A stretch of DNA of 64,000 nt, taken from positions 2,232,001 through 2,296,000 of the forward strand of contig NC_015948.1 of the NCBI RefSeq assembly GCF_000223905.1, written 5' to 3'. The stretch is from Haloarcula hispanica ATCC 33960. GTDB lineage: Archaea; Halobacteriota; Halobacteria; Halobacteriales; Haloarculaceae. Position numbers and translations under genes: made by a program. The notes below the pieces were generated by a model that ran no database searches, had not been told where the DNA came from, and was given only the letters and a program-made list of their open reading frames with translations. Below, in pieces: positions 50,972 through 59,656 of the stretch. Every line of letters begins with the position of its first letter. The first letter of the stretch is position 1.

Positions 50972-51433
50972 ATGTTCGAGACGTACGTCGATACGCTGTA
51001 CCTCTGGGTCGGTCTGGGAACGGTGAGCGTGGCCGTTCTTGGCGTCGTCGTCGGCCTGCCGACGACCGCACCGCCGGACGCGACGGCGACAGCCGCAACT
51101 ATCGATGAGGTCACCACCAGCCCGCCCGGGTCCGTCGCACACCGACGAGTCGTCGCTACGGAGTGGCGGTTTAACGGGCGTGACCTCCGCCTTCGCAACG
51201 ACGGCGGGACAGCCACCGCACGACTGATCCGAGCGGCTGTCCCGGCGCGGACCGACCGGCTACAGGCTGTGTTGAACGGTGAGCGACCGAAGGCGGTGTA
51301 CGACTCGCCCGACGCCTTCCGTCGGGACACCCGCCAAACTCGGGCCGGTGACGACGGGTGGCGACCGGCCCCCGACCGACTGACGGTCAGGCACGTCGCC
51401 TGGGGAGGGACCGATGTCACCATCGTCGGATAG
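50972..51433 (+). CDS. Pilus-cluster exported protein A
   Basis: 153 residues. An N-terminal membrane helix (LYLWVGLGTVSVAVLGVVVGL, about 9-29) is followed by a beta-rich extracytoplasmic part containing VVATEWRFNGRDLRLRNDGG and ending TVRHVAWGGTDVTIVG. The single N-terminal helix and lack of a cut site near it resemble pilin-like or minor-pilin architecture. It overlaps the next gene by 20 bases. I believe it belongs to a named but uncharacterised haloarchaeal domain family; no function is known. Confidence 0.7.
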   Translation: MFETYVDTLYLWVGLGTVSVAVLGVVVGLPTTAPPDATATAATIDEVTTSPPGSVAHRRVVATEWRFNGRDLRLRNDGGTATARLIRAAVPARTDRLQAVLNGERPKAVYDSPDAFRRDTRQTRAGDDGWRPAPDRLTVRHVAWGGTDVTIVG

Positions 51434-51809
51434 AGCGACGACGGAGCCGCTGGCCGCACTCGTCGCCGTCTTCGCCGTCACGCTCGGCGTGGCGCTGTAC
51501 GCCGGCGTAGTAGACGAAGCATTCGGAACGCTCGACGACGACCGCAATATCGCCACCCCGACCGCCGATGCTGTGGAACAGCGGCTCTCGTCGGCCGGCA
51601 TCGTTCAGCCCGGCGCGCTCGACACCGCGCTCGATGCAGTGCCGGCGAATTACCACGGGAACGCGACCATCACGGCGACGGCTGGCGGGCGATGGAGCAG
51701 TGGCCAGAAGCCACCGAGCAGCGCCGACACCGAAACCAGAACAGTGAGCGTGCAGGTCGGGCCGGGGGCAGTCCGCCGGGGAACGCTCACCGTTCGGGTG
51801 TGGCGATGA
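51414..51809 (+). CDS. Pilus-cluster exported protein B
   Basis: 131 residues. N-terminal RATTEPLAALVAVFAVTLGV is a pilin-type segment: a Thr-Glu pair before a hydrophobic helix, as in bacterial Tad pilins and pseudopilins. Beta-rich C-terminal part (ATITATAGGRW, TRTVSVQVGPGAVRRGTLTV). Preceded by GGGGAGGGA just before its ATG within the upstream gene. Its stop overlaps the next start (ATGA). Probably a minor pilin. Confidence 0.7.
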   Translation: MSPSSDRATTEPLAALVAVFAVTLGVALYAGVVDEAFGTLDDDRNIATPTADAVEQRLSSAGIVQPGALDTALDAVPANYHGNATITATAGGRWSSGQKPPSSADTETRTVSVQVGPGAVRRGTLTVRVWR

Positions 51810-52678
51810 CCCGAGCCATGAGCGCCGTCGCCGACGTGACGGTGTTTCTTCTGCTCGTCGGTGCGGCCGCAGGGACTCTCGTGAGCGGTGTCGGGGTGGA
51901 AAAGCCGGTAGCAACCCCAAACCCTGCGGCCGAGCAAGCGTCGGCGCTGGCGACGAGCACCGCGAGCGTCGAGTACGATTTGCTCGTCCCACCGTCCGAC
52001 CGCCACAGGCCACCCGACCACGCCACGCGACGGCAGCGGACGAGTCACGGGACCGTCGCGGAACTGCTCGGTGAGGCGGCGATGAGCGGTGTCACCGTGG
52101 ACGGCGAACGGGTATCGAGCGCCGGCACGGACTTCGAGTCACGAGTCGCTGCGGCAACGCGTGACAGACTCCACAGCCGCGGGCATCGAACGTCCGTCCG
52201 TGTCACCTGGGCACCGTATCCCGGTGCGCCAGTCAGCGGCGAGTACCGTGTCGGCGACCGGCCCCCTGACAGCGTGGACGTTCGGGCGGCGACGGTAACA
52301 GTTCCGAGCGGGATGGAGGCCGTCTCGGAGCCGGCCCGTGAAGCAGCAAAGACAGGCGGCTACGACGGCGTGGCGACGGTCGTAGCTCGGAGCGTCGTCG
52401 ACGGGCTGTTCCCGCCGACACAGTCGCGGTACGCTCTCCGTGGCGACTACCCCTCGGACGTGCTGCTGGCCGCGCGGTACGAGCGCATGGCCGACCTGAC
52501 GGGGGCGAGCGTTGCCGTTGAGCAGCAATCGGCGACAGAAATGAACCGCGACCTGACCGCGGCGCTCGCCGCCCGGCTTCGGACCGACATGCGGTCGCGG
52601 TACGACTCGCCAGCGGACGCCGCCCGCGCCGTTCGAGTGAGCCGTGTCCGCGTAACTGTCAGGACGTGGTCTCCGTGA
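51806..52678 (+). CDS. Pilus-cluster exported protein C
   Basis: 290 residues starting at ATG 51806, coupled to the previous gene by ATGA. Helical anchor MSAVADVTVFLLLVGAAAGT near the N-terminus, then an Ala/Ser/Thr-rich exported domain with several Arg-rich turns. A longer in-frame start at 51692 would lie wholly inside protein B and adds a low-complexity extension, so it is rejected. The family is unknown to me; its place fits a TadE/F-like or minor pilin subunit. Confidence 0.7.
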   Translation: MTRAMSAVADVTVFLLLVGAAAGTLVSGVGVEKPVATPNPAAEQASALATSTASVEYDLLVPPSDRHRPPDHATRRQRTSHGTVAELLGEAAMSGVTVDGERVSSAGTDFESRVAAATRDRLHSRGHRTSVRVTWAPYPGAPVSGEYRVGDRPPDSVDVRAATVTVPSGMEAVSEPAREAAKTGGYDGVATVVARSVVDGLFPPTQSRYALRGDYPSDVLLAARYERMADLTGASVAVEQQSATEMNRDLTAALAARLRTDMRSRYDSPADAARAVRVSRVRVTVRTWSP

Positions 52679-55668
52679 GGGACGACACCCGCGGCCGGAT
52701 CCCGTTCGCGTTGCTCGGCGTCCTCCTTCTGGTAAGCAGCCTCACGCTGGCCCCGACGTTCGTTAGCGAGCCGGCCCCGAGCGAAACAGCCGTCGAGCGG
52801 GCGCTGAATCAGGCCACGGCGGAGACGCAGGTCGCCGTGCGGGACGGCGTCTCGACGGCCGGCCGGCAGGCGGCCGCGAACCCGGTCGTCACGCCGGCCG
52901 ATACGCCCACTGGCCGGGTGCTGAACGGCTCGACGGCGTTCCGGGACTCGCTCAGAATCCGCGCCTATCTCCGGGTTGCGGACCGACTGGAGCGCGTCAC
53001 CGGCCGAAGCGGTGACGTGACCGTGACCGCCAGTTTGCCGACGGTTTCTAACGCGAGCGACCTCCGGGCTGCGAAACGTCGCGTCTCGGTCGAACGCGCC
53101 GGGCCGAACGAGACCGCGATGCGGGCGACGGTCGAGAATATCGTTCTGACGGTTCGGCGCAACGGAGCGGTGGTCTCGACACGGCGGGTTTCGCCGACCG
53201 TCGTCGTTCCGAACCAGGCGCTCATGCTCCACGACCAGGTGTCAACCTACCAGACGCGGTTGAACAACGGTCTGGACAAGCCGGGCCTGAGCCAGCGGAT
53301 GACAGCGCGGCTGTACCCGATGGCGTGGGCGAGAGGATATGCCCAGTACGGCGGCGCAGGCGTCGAGAACGTCGTCGCGAACCGGCACGTCTCGCTGGCG
53401 ACGAACGGCGCACTGCTCGGCGTCCAGCGGTCGACCTTCGGGCGGAGTGACCCCGCCGGTCGTCGTGCTCTGACAGAGGCGACAGCGATGACGGGAATCG
53501 AAGACGTCGTTCGGGGGAGCAGGGGTTCCGCTGTCTCCAGCGACGTGCTCGATCAGGCCGACTACAAACCGGTCAGCGAGACGCCGCCGCGCCCGAAGTC
53601 CACGGCCAGTCCGAGCCCGGGGGATTCGATGACCATCGGCGTCAACGAGACGGCCGACACCGCGTTCCGGTCCGTCACCGAGCCGTCGGCGCTCAACGAA
53701 ACGCTCGAAGACGCGTACACCGTCGAGGTAGCGCTGGAAGTCGACGAGCACCGACTGGGCGGGGGGCCGCCGGGGAAGCCGGCCTCGCCGGGCAGCGAGT
53801 GGACACTAGTCGCCGACCGGACGACTACATCCGTTGAGGCGGTCGGGAACGCCAGCGGGGGTGTTGCGACGCCGGACGGCTGGCACAGATTGGAGACGTT
53901 CAGCCGGACCGTCGAGCGACAGTACACGCGGACCGCCGTCTGGCAGAACGGGTCAGTGCGTCGGCGCACGACTGTGTCGAGCACCGCGCGCTATCGCGTG
54001 ACCGTCGCCGTCGTCGGCCGCCATCACGGCCGCTCAGTGGCACCGAACCGCTCGATTCGGACCGCACACGACGCCAGCGCAAGCCCGTTGAACGGGTCGA
54101 ACCTCGCCGATGTGGAGCCGAAAGCGATGGACAGGCTCGTCGGCCACGCCGGGGGGAGAGACGAGACCGCCGAGCGAGTCGTCGACGACAGCCTGGGCCG
54201 GACGGAAGCGACGGTGACGGCCGACCGACCACCGGAACTGCACGAGTGGGTGTATCGGGACCTGATGGCTCTACGGGAGCCAATCCGCAACACGACCGTC
54301 ACCGTCGAGCGCGGACGTGTAGGGACCTTCGAGACGAATCCCCCGCGGGAACTTCGGGAGCGGGTCGCACAGCGCCGTGCCGACCTCGCGGCCGTGCCGG
54401 ACACCTACGACAGTACGGCCCAGAAGGCCCGCGCCGCGGCCCGGCTGACCTATCTGAATGCAGTGTTGACGGAGCTAGATAGGCAGGCCTCGGTTCGGGA
54501 CAGTAACCGGAAGCGAGTCGACGCACAGCTAACGGAACGCACCGAGGGGTCGCTGCGTGCCCTCCGGAAAGGATTGACGGCCCGTGAGACGCGCGTCCCC
54601 CGGTCACGCCCGGTCCCGGTCGGTCCGGCCGGTCCCGTCAGGACGCGGGTCGATACGCAAACGCCGTATCTGACGCTGGCCGAACTGAACGAGAGTCGGT
54701 ATCGCGCGCTGGACGGAAGCGAGCATCCGCTGGTGGCGCGGAACGCGAACGTGTTCACGGTCCCCTACGGCGACGCCGCCGACGCCGTCGTTGGCGGTGC
54801 GTTCGAGGGTGGCGATAGGGTGCGCCTTGCAACGGCAGCGAACGCACTCGCAGCCGCGAACGAAACCCTCGAAGACGAGTCGAGCGCCACGCTCGCTTCG
54901 GAACGTGATGCGCTCCAGCGGGAGGTGGAAGCGGCCAACGAGGAGCTGACGACGACGCTCTGGCTGGCAGTCTCCCAGCACACTGAAGCTGAACAGGGCG
55001 AGAGCAAGGCCATTGTCACTGAAGCGCTGTCGCCATGGGACACACCGGCGGCCCGAGCGCTGGCGCTGACCAACGGCTCCGCGCAGGAACGGGTCGCCCA
55101 CGTCGCCGGTGCCCGGCTGAACCTCACGCGGGTCGAACGCGACCGTCTCCGCCTGACGCTGTTCTCAGTCGACACGCCAGCGACCAGACCGACGCTGGAG
55201 TCGACAAACGGGACGGCCTCGGCGGTACGGTCCGTTGCGAAAGACGAACTGAGCAAAGCGCTGGCGAACGCAGGGGAACAGAAGGTCCAGCAGTTCGCGA
55301 AGAAGCGTCTCGGAACGGACAAACTGCCGGCTGGCCTCCCGCTGGCACCGCCGGTCACCCCCTGGTACGCGACGGCGAACATCTGGTGGGTTACCGTCAA
55401 GGGCGAGTACGCCAGGTTCGCCGTCTCTGCGAGTCACGGCCCGCCGAGGGAGCCAGGCGCACGGACCACCTATGCGCGTGACGGGCACAACGTCACGCTC
55501 GACGTGGACGACGACGGATCGACAGAGCGATTGGGTACCGCCGACCGCGTCTCGTTCAGCGCCGATACGGGCGTTGTCGTCGTGGTACCGCCCAAACCGC
55601 GCGGGGTCGGTGACAAGGGCGGGACCGCCGTGGAGGAATCGAGCGGGTGGCCGCACGCAGGTACCTGA
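52675..55668 (+). CDS. Pilus-cluster giant exported protein D (about 1000 residues)
   Basis: 997 residues from GTG 52675, which overlaps the previous stop (GTGA); GTG 52666 is an alternative adding three residues. A single N-terminal hydrophobic helix (PFALLGVLLLVSSLTLAPTF) anchors or exports it. The rest has many Asn-x-Ser/Thr sequons, helical stretches around 560-660 and 740-830 (Ala/Glu/Arg rich) and a C-terminal region VTLDVDDDGSTERLGTADRV with a Ca-binding-like DxDxDG. The size and sequons suggest a surface-exposed filament, tip or adhesin component. No homologous domain recognised. Last gene of the cluster. Confidence 0.72.
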   Translation: MRDDTRGRIPFALLGVLLLVSSLTLAPTFVSEPAPSETAVERALNQATAETQVAVRDGVSTAGRQAAANPVVTPADTPTGRVLNGSTAFRDSLRIRAYLRVADRLERVTGRSGDVTVTASLPTVSNASDLRAAKRRVSVERAGPNETAMRATVENIVLTVRRNGAVVSTRRVSPTVVVPNQALMLHDQVSTYQTRLNNGLDKPGLSQRMTARLYPMAWARGYAQYGGAGVENVVANRHVSLATNGALLGVQRSTFGRSDPAGRRALTEATAMTGIEDVVRGSRGSAVSSDVLDQADYKPVSETPPRPKSTASPSPGDSMTIGVNETADTAFRSVTEPSALNETLEDAYTVEVALEVDEHRLGGGPPGKPASPGSEWTLVADRTTTSVEAVGNASGGVATPDGWHRLETFSRTVERQYTRTAVWQNGSVRRRTTVSSTARYRVTVAVVGRHHGRSVAPNRSIRTAHDASASPLNGSNLADVEPKAMDRLVGHAGGRDETAERVVDDSLGRTEATVTADRPPELHEWVYRDLMALREPIRNTTVTVERGRVGTFETNPPRELRERVAQRRADLAAVPDTYDSTAQKARAAARLTYLNAVLTELDRQASVRDSNRKRVDAQLTERTEGSLRALRKGLTARETRVPRSRPVPVGPAGPVRTRVDTQTPYLTLAELNESRYRALDGSEHPLVARNANVFTVPYGDAADAVVGGAFEGGDRVRLATAANALAAANETLEDESSATLASERDALQREVEAANEELTTTLWLAVSQHTEAEQGESKAIVTEALSPWDTPAARALALTNGSAQERVAHVAGARLNLTRVERDRLRLTLFSVDTPATRPTLESTNGTASAVRSVAKDELSKALANAGEQKVQQFAKKRLGTDKLPAGLPLAPPVTPWYATANIWWVTVKGEYARFAVSASHGPPREPGARTTYARDGHNVTLDVDDDGSTERLGTADRVSFSADTGVVVVVPPKPRGVGDKGGTAVEESSGWPHAGT

Positions 55669-55718
55669 CCCCGGGCCGCATAACGGAAGTGAAATACCCC
55701 GGGGCCATACCGACACCC

Positions 55719-56147
55719 ATGCTTCGAGGCGAGTTTCCGGACGCGGGCGAGCAGTCCCACGAGGAGTTACTGGCGGCCTACAGCACTGTGCTGGCCGAGA
55801 CAGTCGAGACAGTCGGCATCGAGGAAATCGTCGCCGAGACCGATCTCGATCAAGCGACAGTGACAGCGTTCGCCGACAGCGATATCGGCGACCGAACGCT
55901 CGATGAGGCGGTCTCGGTCCTGGCGACCCACCCGAACCGGCCGGACGCCGACGCGCTGCAGGCCGAAGCGCAGGACATCCTCCTGATGGGGATGACGACA
56001 GCCGTGATAGACGTAGAATCGCTGGCCTCCGGCATCGACGACGAACTGGAGCCGAAAGAGATCCAGCAGAAAATCGAGGGTCGCTACCCGATAACACTGG
56101 CCGAGTACGCCCTCCTGCACAGCTACATCGAGGGGGAGAAGCGGTGA
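55719..56147 (+). CDS. Haloarchaeal conserved protein, unknown
   Basis: 142 residues, acidic and helical: LRGEFPDAGEQSHEELLAAY, VIDVESLASGIDDELEPKEI and a final QQKIEGRYPITLAEYALLHS. Composition suggests a soluble cytoplasmic protein. It overlaps the next gene by 4 bases (GTGA) and is likely co-transcribed with it. An upstream in-frame ATG at 55647 is rejected because the extension (MAARRYLTPGRITEV) is basic, unlike the rest. Function unknown. Confidence 0.65.
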   Translation: MLRGEFPDAGEQSHEELLAAYSTVLAETVETVGIEEIVAETDLDQATVTAFADSDIGDRTLDEAVSVLATHPNRPDADALQAEAQDILLMGMTTAVIDVESLASGIDDELEPKEIQQKIEGRYPITLAEYALLHSYIEGEKR

Positions 56148-57034
56148 CGGAACGCGTCGCCATTCTAGGCTGTGGCTACGTCGGCTTGGAACTCGGACGG
56201 CAGTTGCGGAGCAGCCACGAGGTCGTGGGCGTTCGCCGGTCCGACGACGGCATCGCAGCTATAGAGGACGCCGGCTTCGAAGCGGTCCGCGCCGACGTGA
56301 CCGACCCCGAGTCGCTGTCGGCGGTGCCGGACGCCGACTGGCTCGTCTTCGCCGCGAGTTCCGGCGGCAGGGGAGCTGAGGCCGCCCGCGAAGTGTACGT
56401 TGAGGGACTCCGGACGGCTATCGACCACTTCTGGTCGCGGGCGGACCCGCCCGAGCGACTGGTGTACACCTCCAGCACCGGCGTCTACGGCGACCACGAC
56501 GGCGCGTGGGTCGACGAAGAGACGGGGCTGGACCCACAGACCGAGAAGACCGAGGTACTGGCCGAAGCAGAGCGCGTAGCCCGTGAGCGCCCCGTGGAAC
56601 ACGGCGGCCACGGCTCGGTCGCTCGCTTCGCCGGCCTGTACGGCCCGGACCGCTACCGACTGGAGCGGTACCTGGAGGGACCGGTGACGGCCGGCTACCT
56701 GAACATGGTCCACCGGGCCGACGCGGCCGGGGCCGTGCGCCACCTGCTGACGGGAGACCACCGGGAGGAAGTCGTGCTGGTCGTCGACGACGAACCCGTC
56801 GAGAAGTGGGCATTCGCCGACTGGCTGGCCGAACAGTGTGACGTCCCGTTCCCGCCGAAACAGACGACGGCGGAACGACTGGCCGACGACAGCCTCTCGG
56901 AGACGGCGAAGCGCCGTATTCAGACGAGCAAGCGATGCTCGAACGACCGGCTCCACGAACTGGGATACGAATTCGAGTACCCGACATTCCGGGAAGGGTA
57001 CCGCGACGCCGTCCGGGAATACCGGCAAAATTAG
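56144..57034 (+). CDS. NAD(P)-dependent epimerase/dehydratase-like SDR
   Basis: 296 residues from GTG. The N-terminal Rossmann motif is VAILGCGYVGLELGRQL (GxGxxG variant), then VFAASSGGRG and VYTSSTGVYG, with the Ser/Tyr region of extended SDRs (the S-x-GVYG pattern is typical of YeeZ/sugar-epimerase-like members). Downstream GLYGPDRYRLERYL and LNMVHRADAAGAV continue the family. It probably acts on a nucleotide sugar or thioester, but the substrate is unknown. Coupled to the upstream gene by GTGA. Confidence 0.82.
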   Translation: MTERVAILGCGYVGLELGRQLRSSHEVVGVRRSDDGIAAIEDAGFEAVRADVTDPESLSAVPDADWLVFAASSGGRGAEAAREVYVEGLRTAIDHFWSRADPPERLVYTSSTGVYGDHDGAWVDEETGLDPQTEKTEVLAEAERVARERPVEHGGHGSVARFAGLYGPDRYRLERYLEGPVTAGYLNMVHRADAAGAVRHLLTGDHREEVVLVVDDEPVEKWAFADWLAEQCDVPFPPKQTTAERLADDSLSETAKRRIQTSKRCSNDRLHELGYEFEYPTFREGYRDAVREYRQN

Positions 57035-57050
57035 CTGTATCGGGGGCGAA

Positions 57051-57058
57051 CTTTATTA
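57051..57058 (+). promoter_or_regulatory. TATA box of the DHH phosphoesterase gene
   Basis: CTTTATTA lies 26-33 bases upstream of ATG 57084. Confidence 0.55.
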
Positions 57059-57083
57059 CTGATAGGCTGGCGAACAGCGTGGT

Positions 57084-58268
57084 ATGACACGCGTTGCCGC
57101 CGGCGGACTCCAGATCGACGCCGCCGCGGCGTTCGCTAGCGAGAACCCCCTGCTGGTCGCTGGTGTCGCTGTGGTTCTTCTCGCCCTCCTCGGTGCCGGC
57201 ATCTGGTTGCGTCGGTATCTCAGCCGAACGCCCGGCGAGCGACTGCGTCGGACGCTGACCGGCTACGACCGGATCGCGGTGTTGATGCACCCGAACCCGG
57301 ACCCGGACGCGATGGCCTCCGCGCTGGCCGTCAACCAACTCGTCGCCGGCACTGATACGTCAGCGTCGTTGCTGTACCCCGGGGAGATACGCCGCCCGGA
57401 GAACCGGGCCTTCCAGACGGTGCTGGATCTGGATTTCGACCACATCGAGACTGTCGACGACATCGACGGCGAGGCAGTCGTCCTCGTCGACCACAACACG
57501 GCACGCGGCTTCCCCGGTGCCGAAGAGATAGAACCGGTCGCCGTCATCGACCACCATCCCGGCAACGGCAGCGGGGACGAGTTCACGGACATCCGGTCCG
57601 ATTACGGGGCCTGTGCGACCATCTTCGCGAGCTACTTCAATCAGTTGGAGTTCGAGTTCAGCGACACACAGGGGAACGGGGGTATCGATATCGACGCGTC
57701 ACCGGCAGAGACCATCCCCTGTGCGCTGGCGACGGGGCTGATGTACGGTATCCAGTCGGACACCCGGTCGCTGACCAACGGGTGTAAGTCCGAGGACTTC
57801 GCGGCTGCCGCGTACCTCTACGATGGGATGGACAGCGACCTGCTCAACCGCATCGCGAACCCGCAGGTCGACGCCGAAGTCCTCGACGTGAAATCCCGAG
57901 CCATCGGGAAACGAGAGGTGCGAGCGCCCTACGCGTTCAGTGATGTGGGCGAGGTGTCGAACACGGACGCGATTCCGCAGGCGGCGGACGAACTGGAGAC
58001 GTTAGAGGGCGTCTCGGCGGTCGTCGTTGTCGGCGAGAAGAAAGGGACCATGCGCATCGCCGGGCGCTCGCGGGACGACCGCGTCCACATCGGCCGGGCG
58101 ATAGAGGCCGTCGTCGACGATATCCCGATGGCCGAGGGCGGCGGCCACGCTCGGATGGGCGGCGGCAAGGTCCCGGTCGAGCACATGGCCGGCCTCGGCC
58201 CCAGTAACGGCGTTTCCCGGGAAGATTTCCGCGAGCGGGTGTTCGATGCGATGAGCGGCGAACTGTGA
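57084..58268 (+). CDS. Membrane-anchored DHH/DHHA1 phosphoesterase
   Basis: 394 residues. One N-terminal membrane helix (LLVAGVAVVLLALLGAGIWL, about 24-43) precedes a DHH domain with MHPNPDPDAMASA, VVLVDHN and VIDHHPG, the Mn-binding motifs of RecJ/GdpP/NrnA-type enzymes, and a DHHA1 domain ending GGGHARMGGG. Such enzymes degrade cyclic di-AMP, pApA or short oligonucleotides; with a membrane anchor but no GGDEF or PAS domain, c-di-AMP or nanoRNA cleavage are both possible. It is leaderless by TATA position. Confidence 0.85.
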   Translation: MTRVAAGGLQIDAAAAFASENPLLVAGVAVVLLALLGAGIWLRRYLSRTPGERLRRTLTGYDRIAVLMHPNPDPDAMASALAVNQLVAGTDTSASLLYPGEIRRPENRAFQTVLDLDFDHIETVDDIDGEAVVLVDHNTARGFPGAEEIEPVAVIDHHPGNGSGDEFTDIRSDYGACATIFASYFNQLEFEFSDTQGNGGIDIDASPAETIPCALATGLMYGIQSDTRSLTNGCKSEDFAAAAYLYDGMDSDLLNRIANPQVDAEVLDVKSRAIGKREVRAPYAFSDVGEVSNTDAIPQAADELETLEGVSAVVVVGEKKGTMRIAGRSRDDRVHIGRAIEAVVDDIPMAEGGGHARMGGGKVPVEHMAGLGPSNGVSREDFRERVFDAMSGEL

Positions 58269-58340
58269 CAGGCGACTCCTGCGCTGTCGCCGACTCCAGT
58301 GAATCTCTGTCCTTTTGTCACTGCCCGACCAACACCCGGT

Positions 58341-59426
58341 ATGGCCACACGGGAGGCGACCTGGGCGTACCGGGACGACCACGACGAGTTCGCGCGCACG
58401 TTCTACCGGCGGTTCGGCGACGGCGTCGTCTCCAGCATCGGCATCGGAACGTACCTCGGCGACCCGACCGACGAGCGGGACGCGAGTTACCACGACGCTA
58501 TCGTGACGGCACTCGAATCCGGCATCAACGTCGTCGACACGGCGATAAACTACCGTCACCAGCGCTCCGAGCGGGTCGTCGGCGACGCCGTCGCGGACGC
58601 CGAGGTGGACCGCGATGCGATTGCCGTTGCGACGAAAGGAGGGTTCATCCCGTTCGACGGAGAGCGCCCGGCGGACCCCGGCGCGTTCGTCCGGTCGGAG
58701 TACCTCGACACCGGCATCGTGGACCGCGACGACCTCGTCGCGGGCCAGCATTGCATCGCGCCCGACTACATTGACGACCAGGTCGACCGCTCGCTCGCGA
58801 ATCTGGGGCTGGACACCATCGACCTCTACTACGTCCACAATCCGGAGACGCAACTGAAATCCAAGTCCCGTGAAGCGGTGTACGACCAGCTAGAGGCAAC
58901 CTTCGAGCGACTGGAGGAGCGCGCTGCAGCCGGCGACATCGAGCACTACGGTGTCGCGACGTGGGAGGCGTTCCGCGTGGCCGCTGCCCACGACAGCTAT
59001 CTCTCGCTGCCCGAGGTCGTCGAGCGCGCACGCGCCGCGGCAGAGACGGTCGGCAACGCGGCGACGCATCTCCGCGCGATTCAGTTGCCGTTCAACGTCT
59101 CGATGGCCGACGCGTTCACCGTCGAATCCCACGACGGCGCGGAGGGGGCGCAGTCGGCGCTGTGGTTCGCTCACGAGGCCGGGCTGGACGTGTTCACCAG
59201 CGCATCCATCATGCAGGGCAAGCTGGCCGCAGCGGTCCCAGACGACGTGGCGGCGAAGCTCTCGGGCGAGACGAGCGCACAGCGCGCCATCAACTTCGCA
59301 CGCAGCGCGCCGGGCGTGACCTGCTCGCTGGTCGGCACGGGCTCGGTCGAGCACGCCCGGGAGAACGTCGATGCCGGTCGGTACGAGCCGCTCGGTGCGG
59401 ACGCGTTCGACGCCGTCTTCGAGTAG
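58341..59426 (+). CDS. Aldo/keto reductase
   Basis: 361 residues of the AKR TIM barrel: SSIGIGTYLGD at the start, the catalytic region DTAINYRHQRSERVVGDAV (Asp and Tyr), VATKGGF (the Lys), TIDLYYVHNPE (the His), and the late cofactor loop TCSLVGTGSVEHARENV. Reduces carbonyls with NAD(P)H; the physiological substrate is unknown. ATG 58341 is chosen over an in-frame ATG 42 bases upstream because the latter adds a Cys/Pro-rich stretch atypical of the family. It abuts the convergent zinc microprotein gene with no intergenic base. Confidence 0.9.
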   Translation: MATREATWAYRDDHDEFARTFYRRFGDGVVSSIGIGTYLGDPTDERDASYHDAIVTALESGINVVDTAINYRHQRSERVVGDAVADAEVDRDAIAVATKGGFIPFDGERPADPGAFVRSEYLDTGIVDRDDLVAGQHCIAPDYIDDQVDRSLANLGLDTIDLYYVHNPETQLKSKSREAVYDQLEATFERLEERAAAGDIEHYGVATWEAFRVAAAHDSYLSLPEVVERARAAAETVGNAATHLRAIQLPFNVSMADAFTVESHDGAEGAQSALWFAHEAGLDVFTSASIMQGKLAAAVPDDVAAKLSGETSAQRAINFARSAPGVTCSLVGTGSVEHARENVDAGRYEPLGADAFDAVFE

Positions 59427-59597
59427 CTAGCTGAGTTCCTTCCACTTACCGTCGCACTCGGGGCAGACGCGCACTTTCCCGACCTCGTCCGGGTCGTTCT
59501 CCGTCGCGAGCGGCTCGTCACAGCTGGTACAGGAGAGCCGTCCGTAGTTGTCCTTCTCGACGTCGCCGGCCCGGAGGGCCTTCCTCACTGAGTCCAT
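59427..59597 (-). CDS. 56-residue zinc-finger microprotein (HVO_0758-like)
   Basis: Frame of 56 codons plus stop starting MDSVRKALRAGDVEKDNYGR. Two pairs of CxxC (CTSC at 23-26 and CPEC at 45-48) form a zinc-binding knuckle; between them ENDPDEVGKVRV. As I recall it, the sequence closely follows the Haloferax zinc microprotein HVO_0758 (RKGLRDGELEKDTYGRL... CPxCG...WKEL), which is needed for biofilm/swarming-type phenotypes in that organism. It ends exactly next to the aldo/keto reductase stop. Confidence 0.78.
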   Translation of the reverse strand: MDSVRKALRAGDVEKDNYGRLSCTSCDEPLATENDPDEVGKVRVCPECDGKWKELS

Positions 59598-59620
59598 ACC
59601 TGCCAGTGTGCTACCCGCGT

Positions 59621-59628
59621 GTAAAAAC
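59621..59628 (+). promoter_or_regulatory. TATA-like element of the MFS gene
   Basis: GTAAAAAC lies 29-36 bases upstream of ATG 59657, just past the divergent microprotein start. Confidence 0.4.
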
Positions 59629-59656
59629 CCCGTGGCGGCGTTCCGGAACGTTGTTC

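Noticed and set aside
46147-55668. Archaellum operon
   Set aside because: No flagellin with full head, no ArlI/ArlJ-type neighbours such as arlH, and the exported proteins do not look like archaellins.
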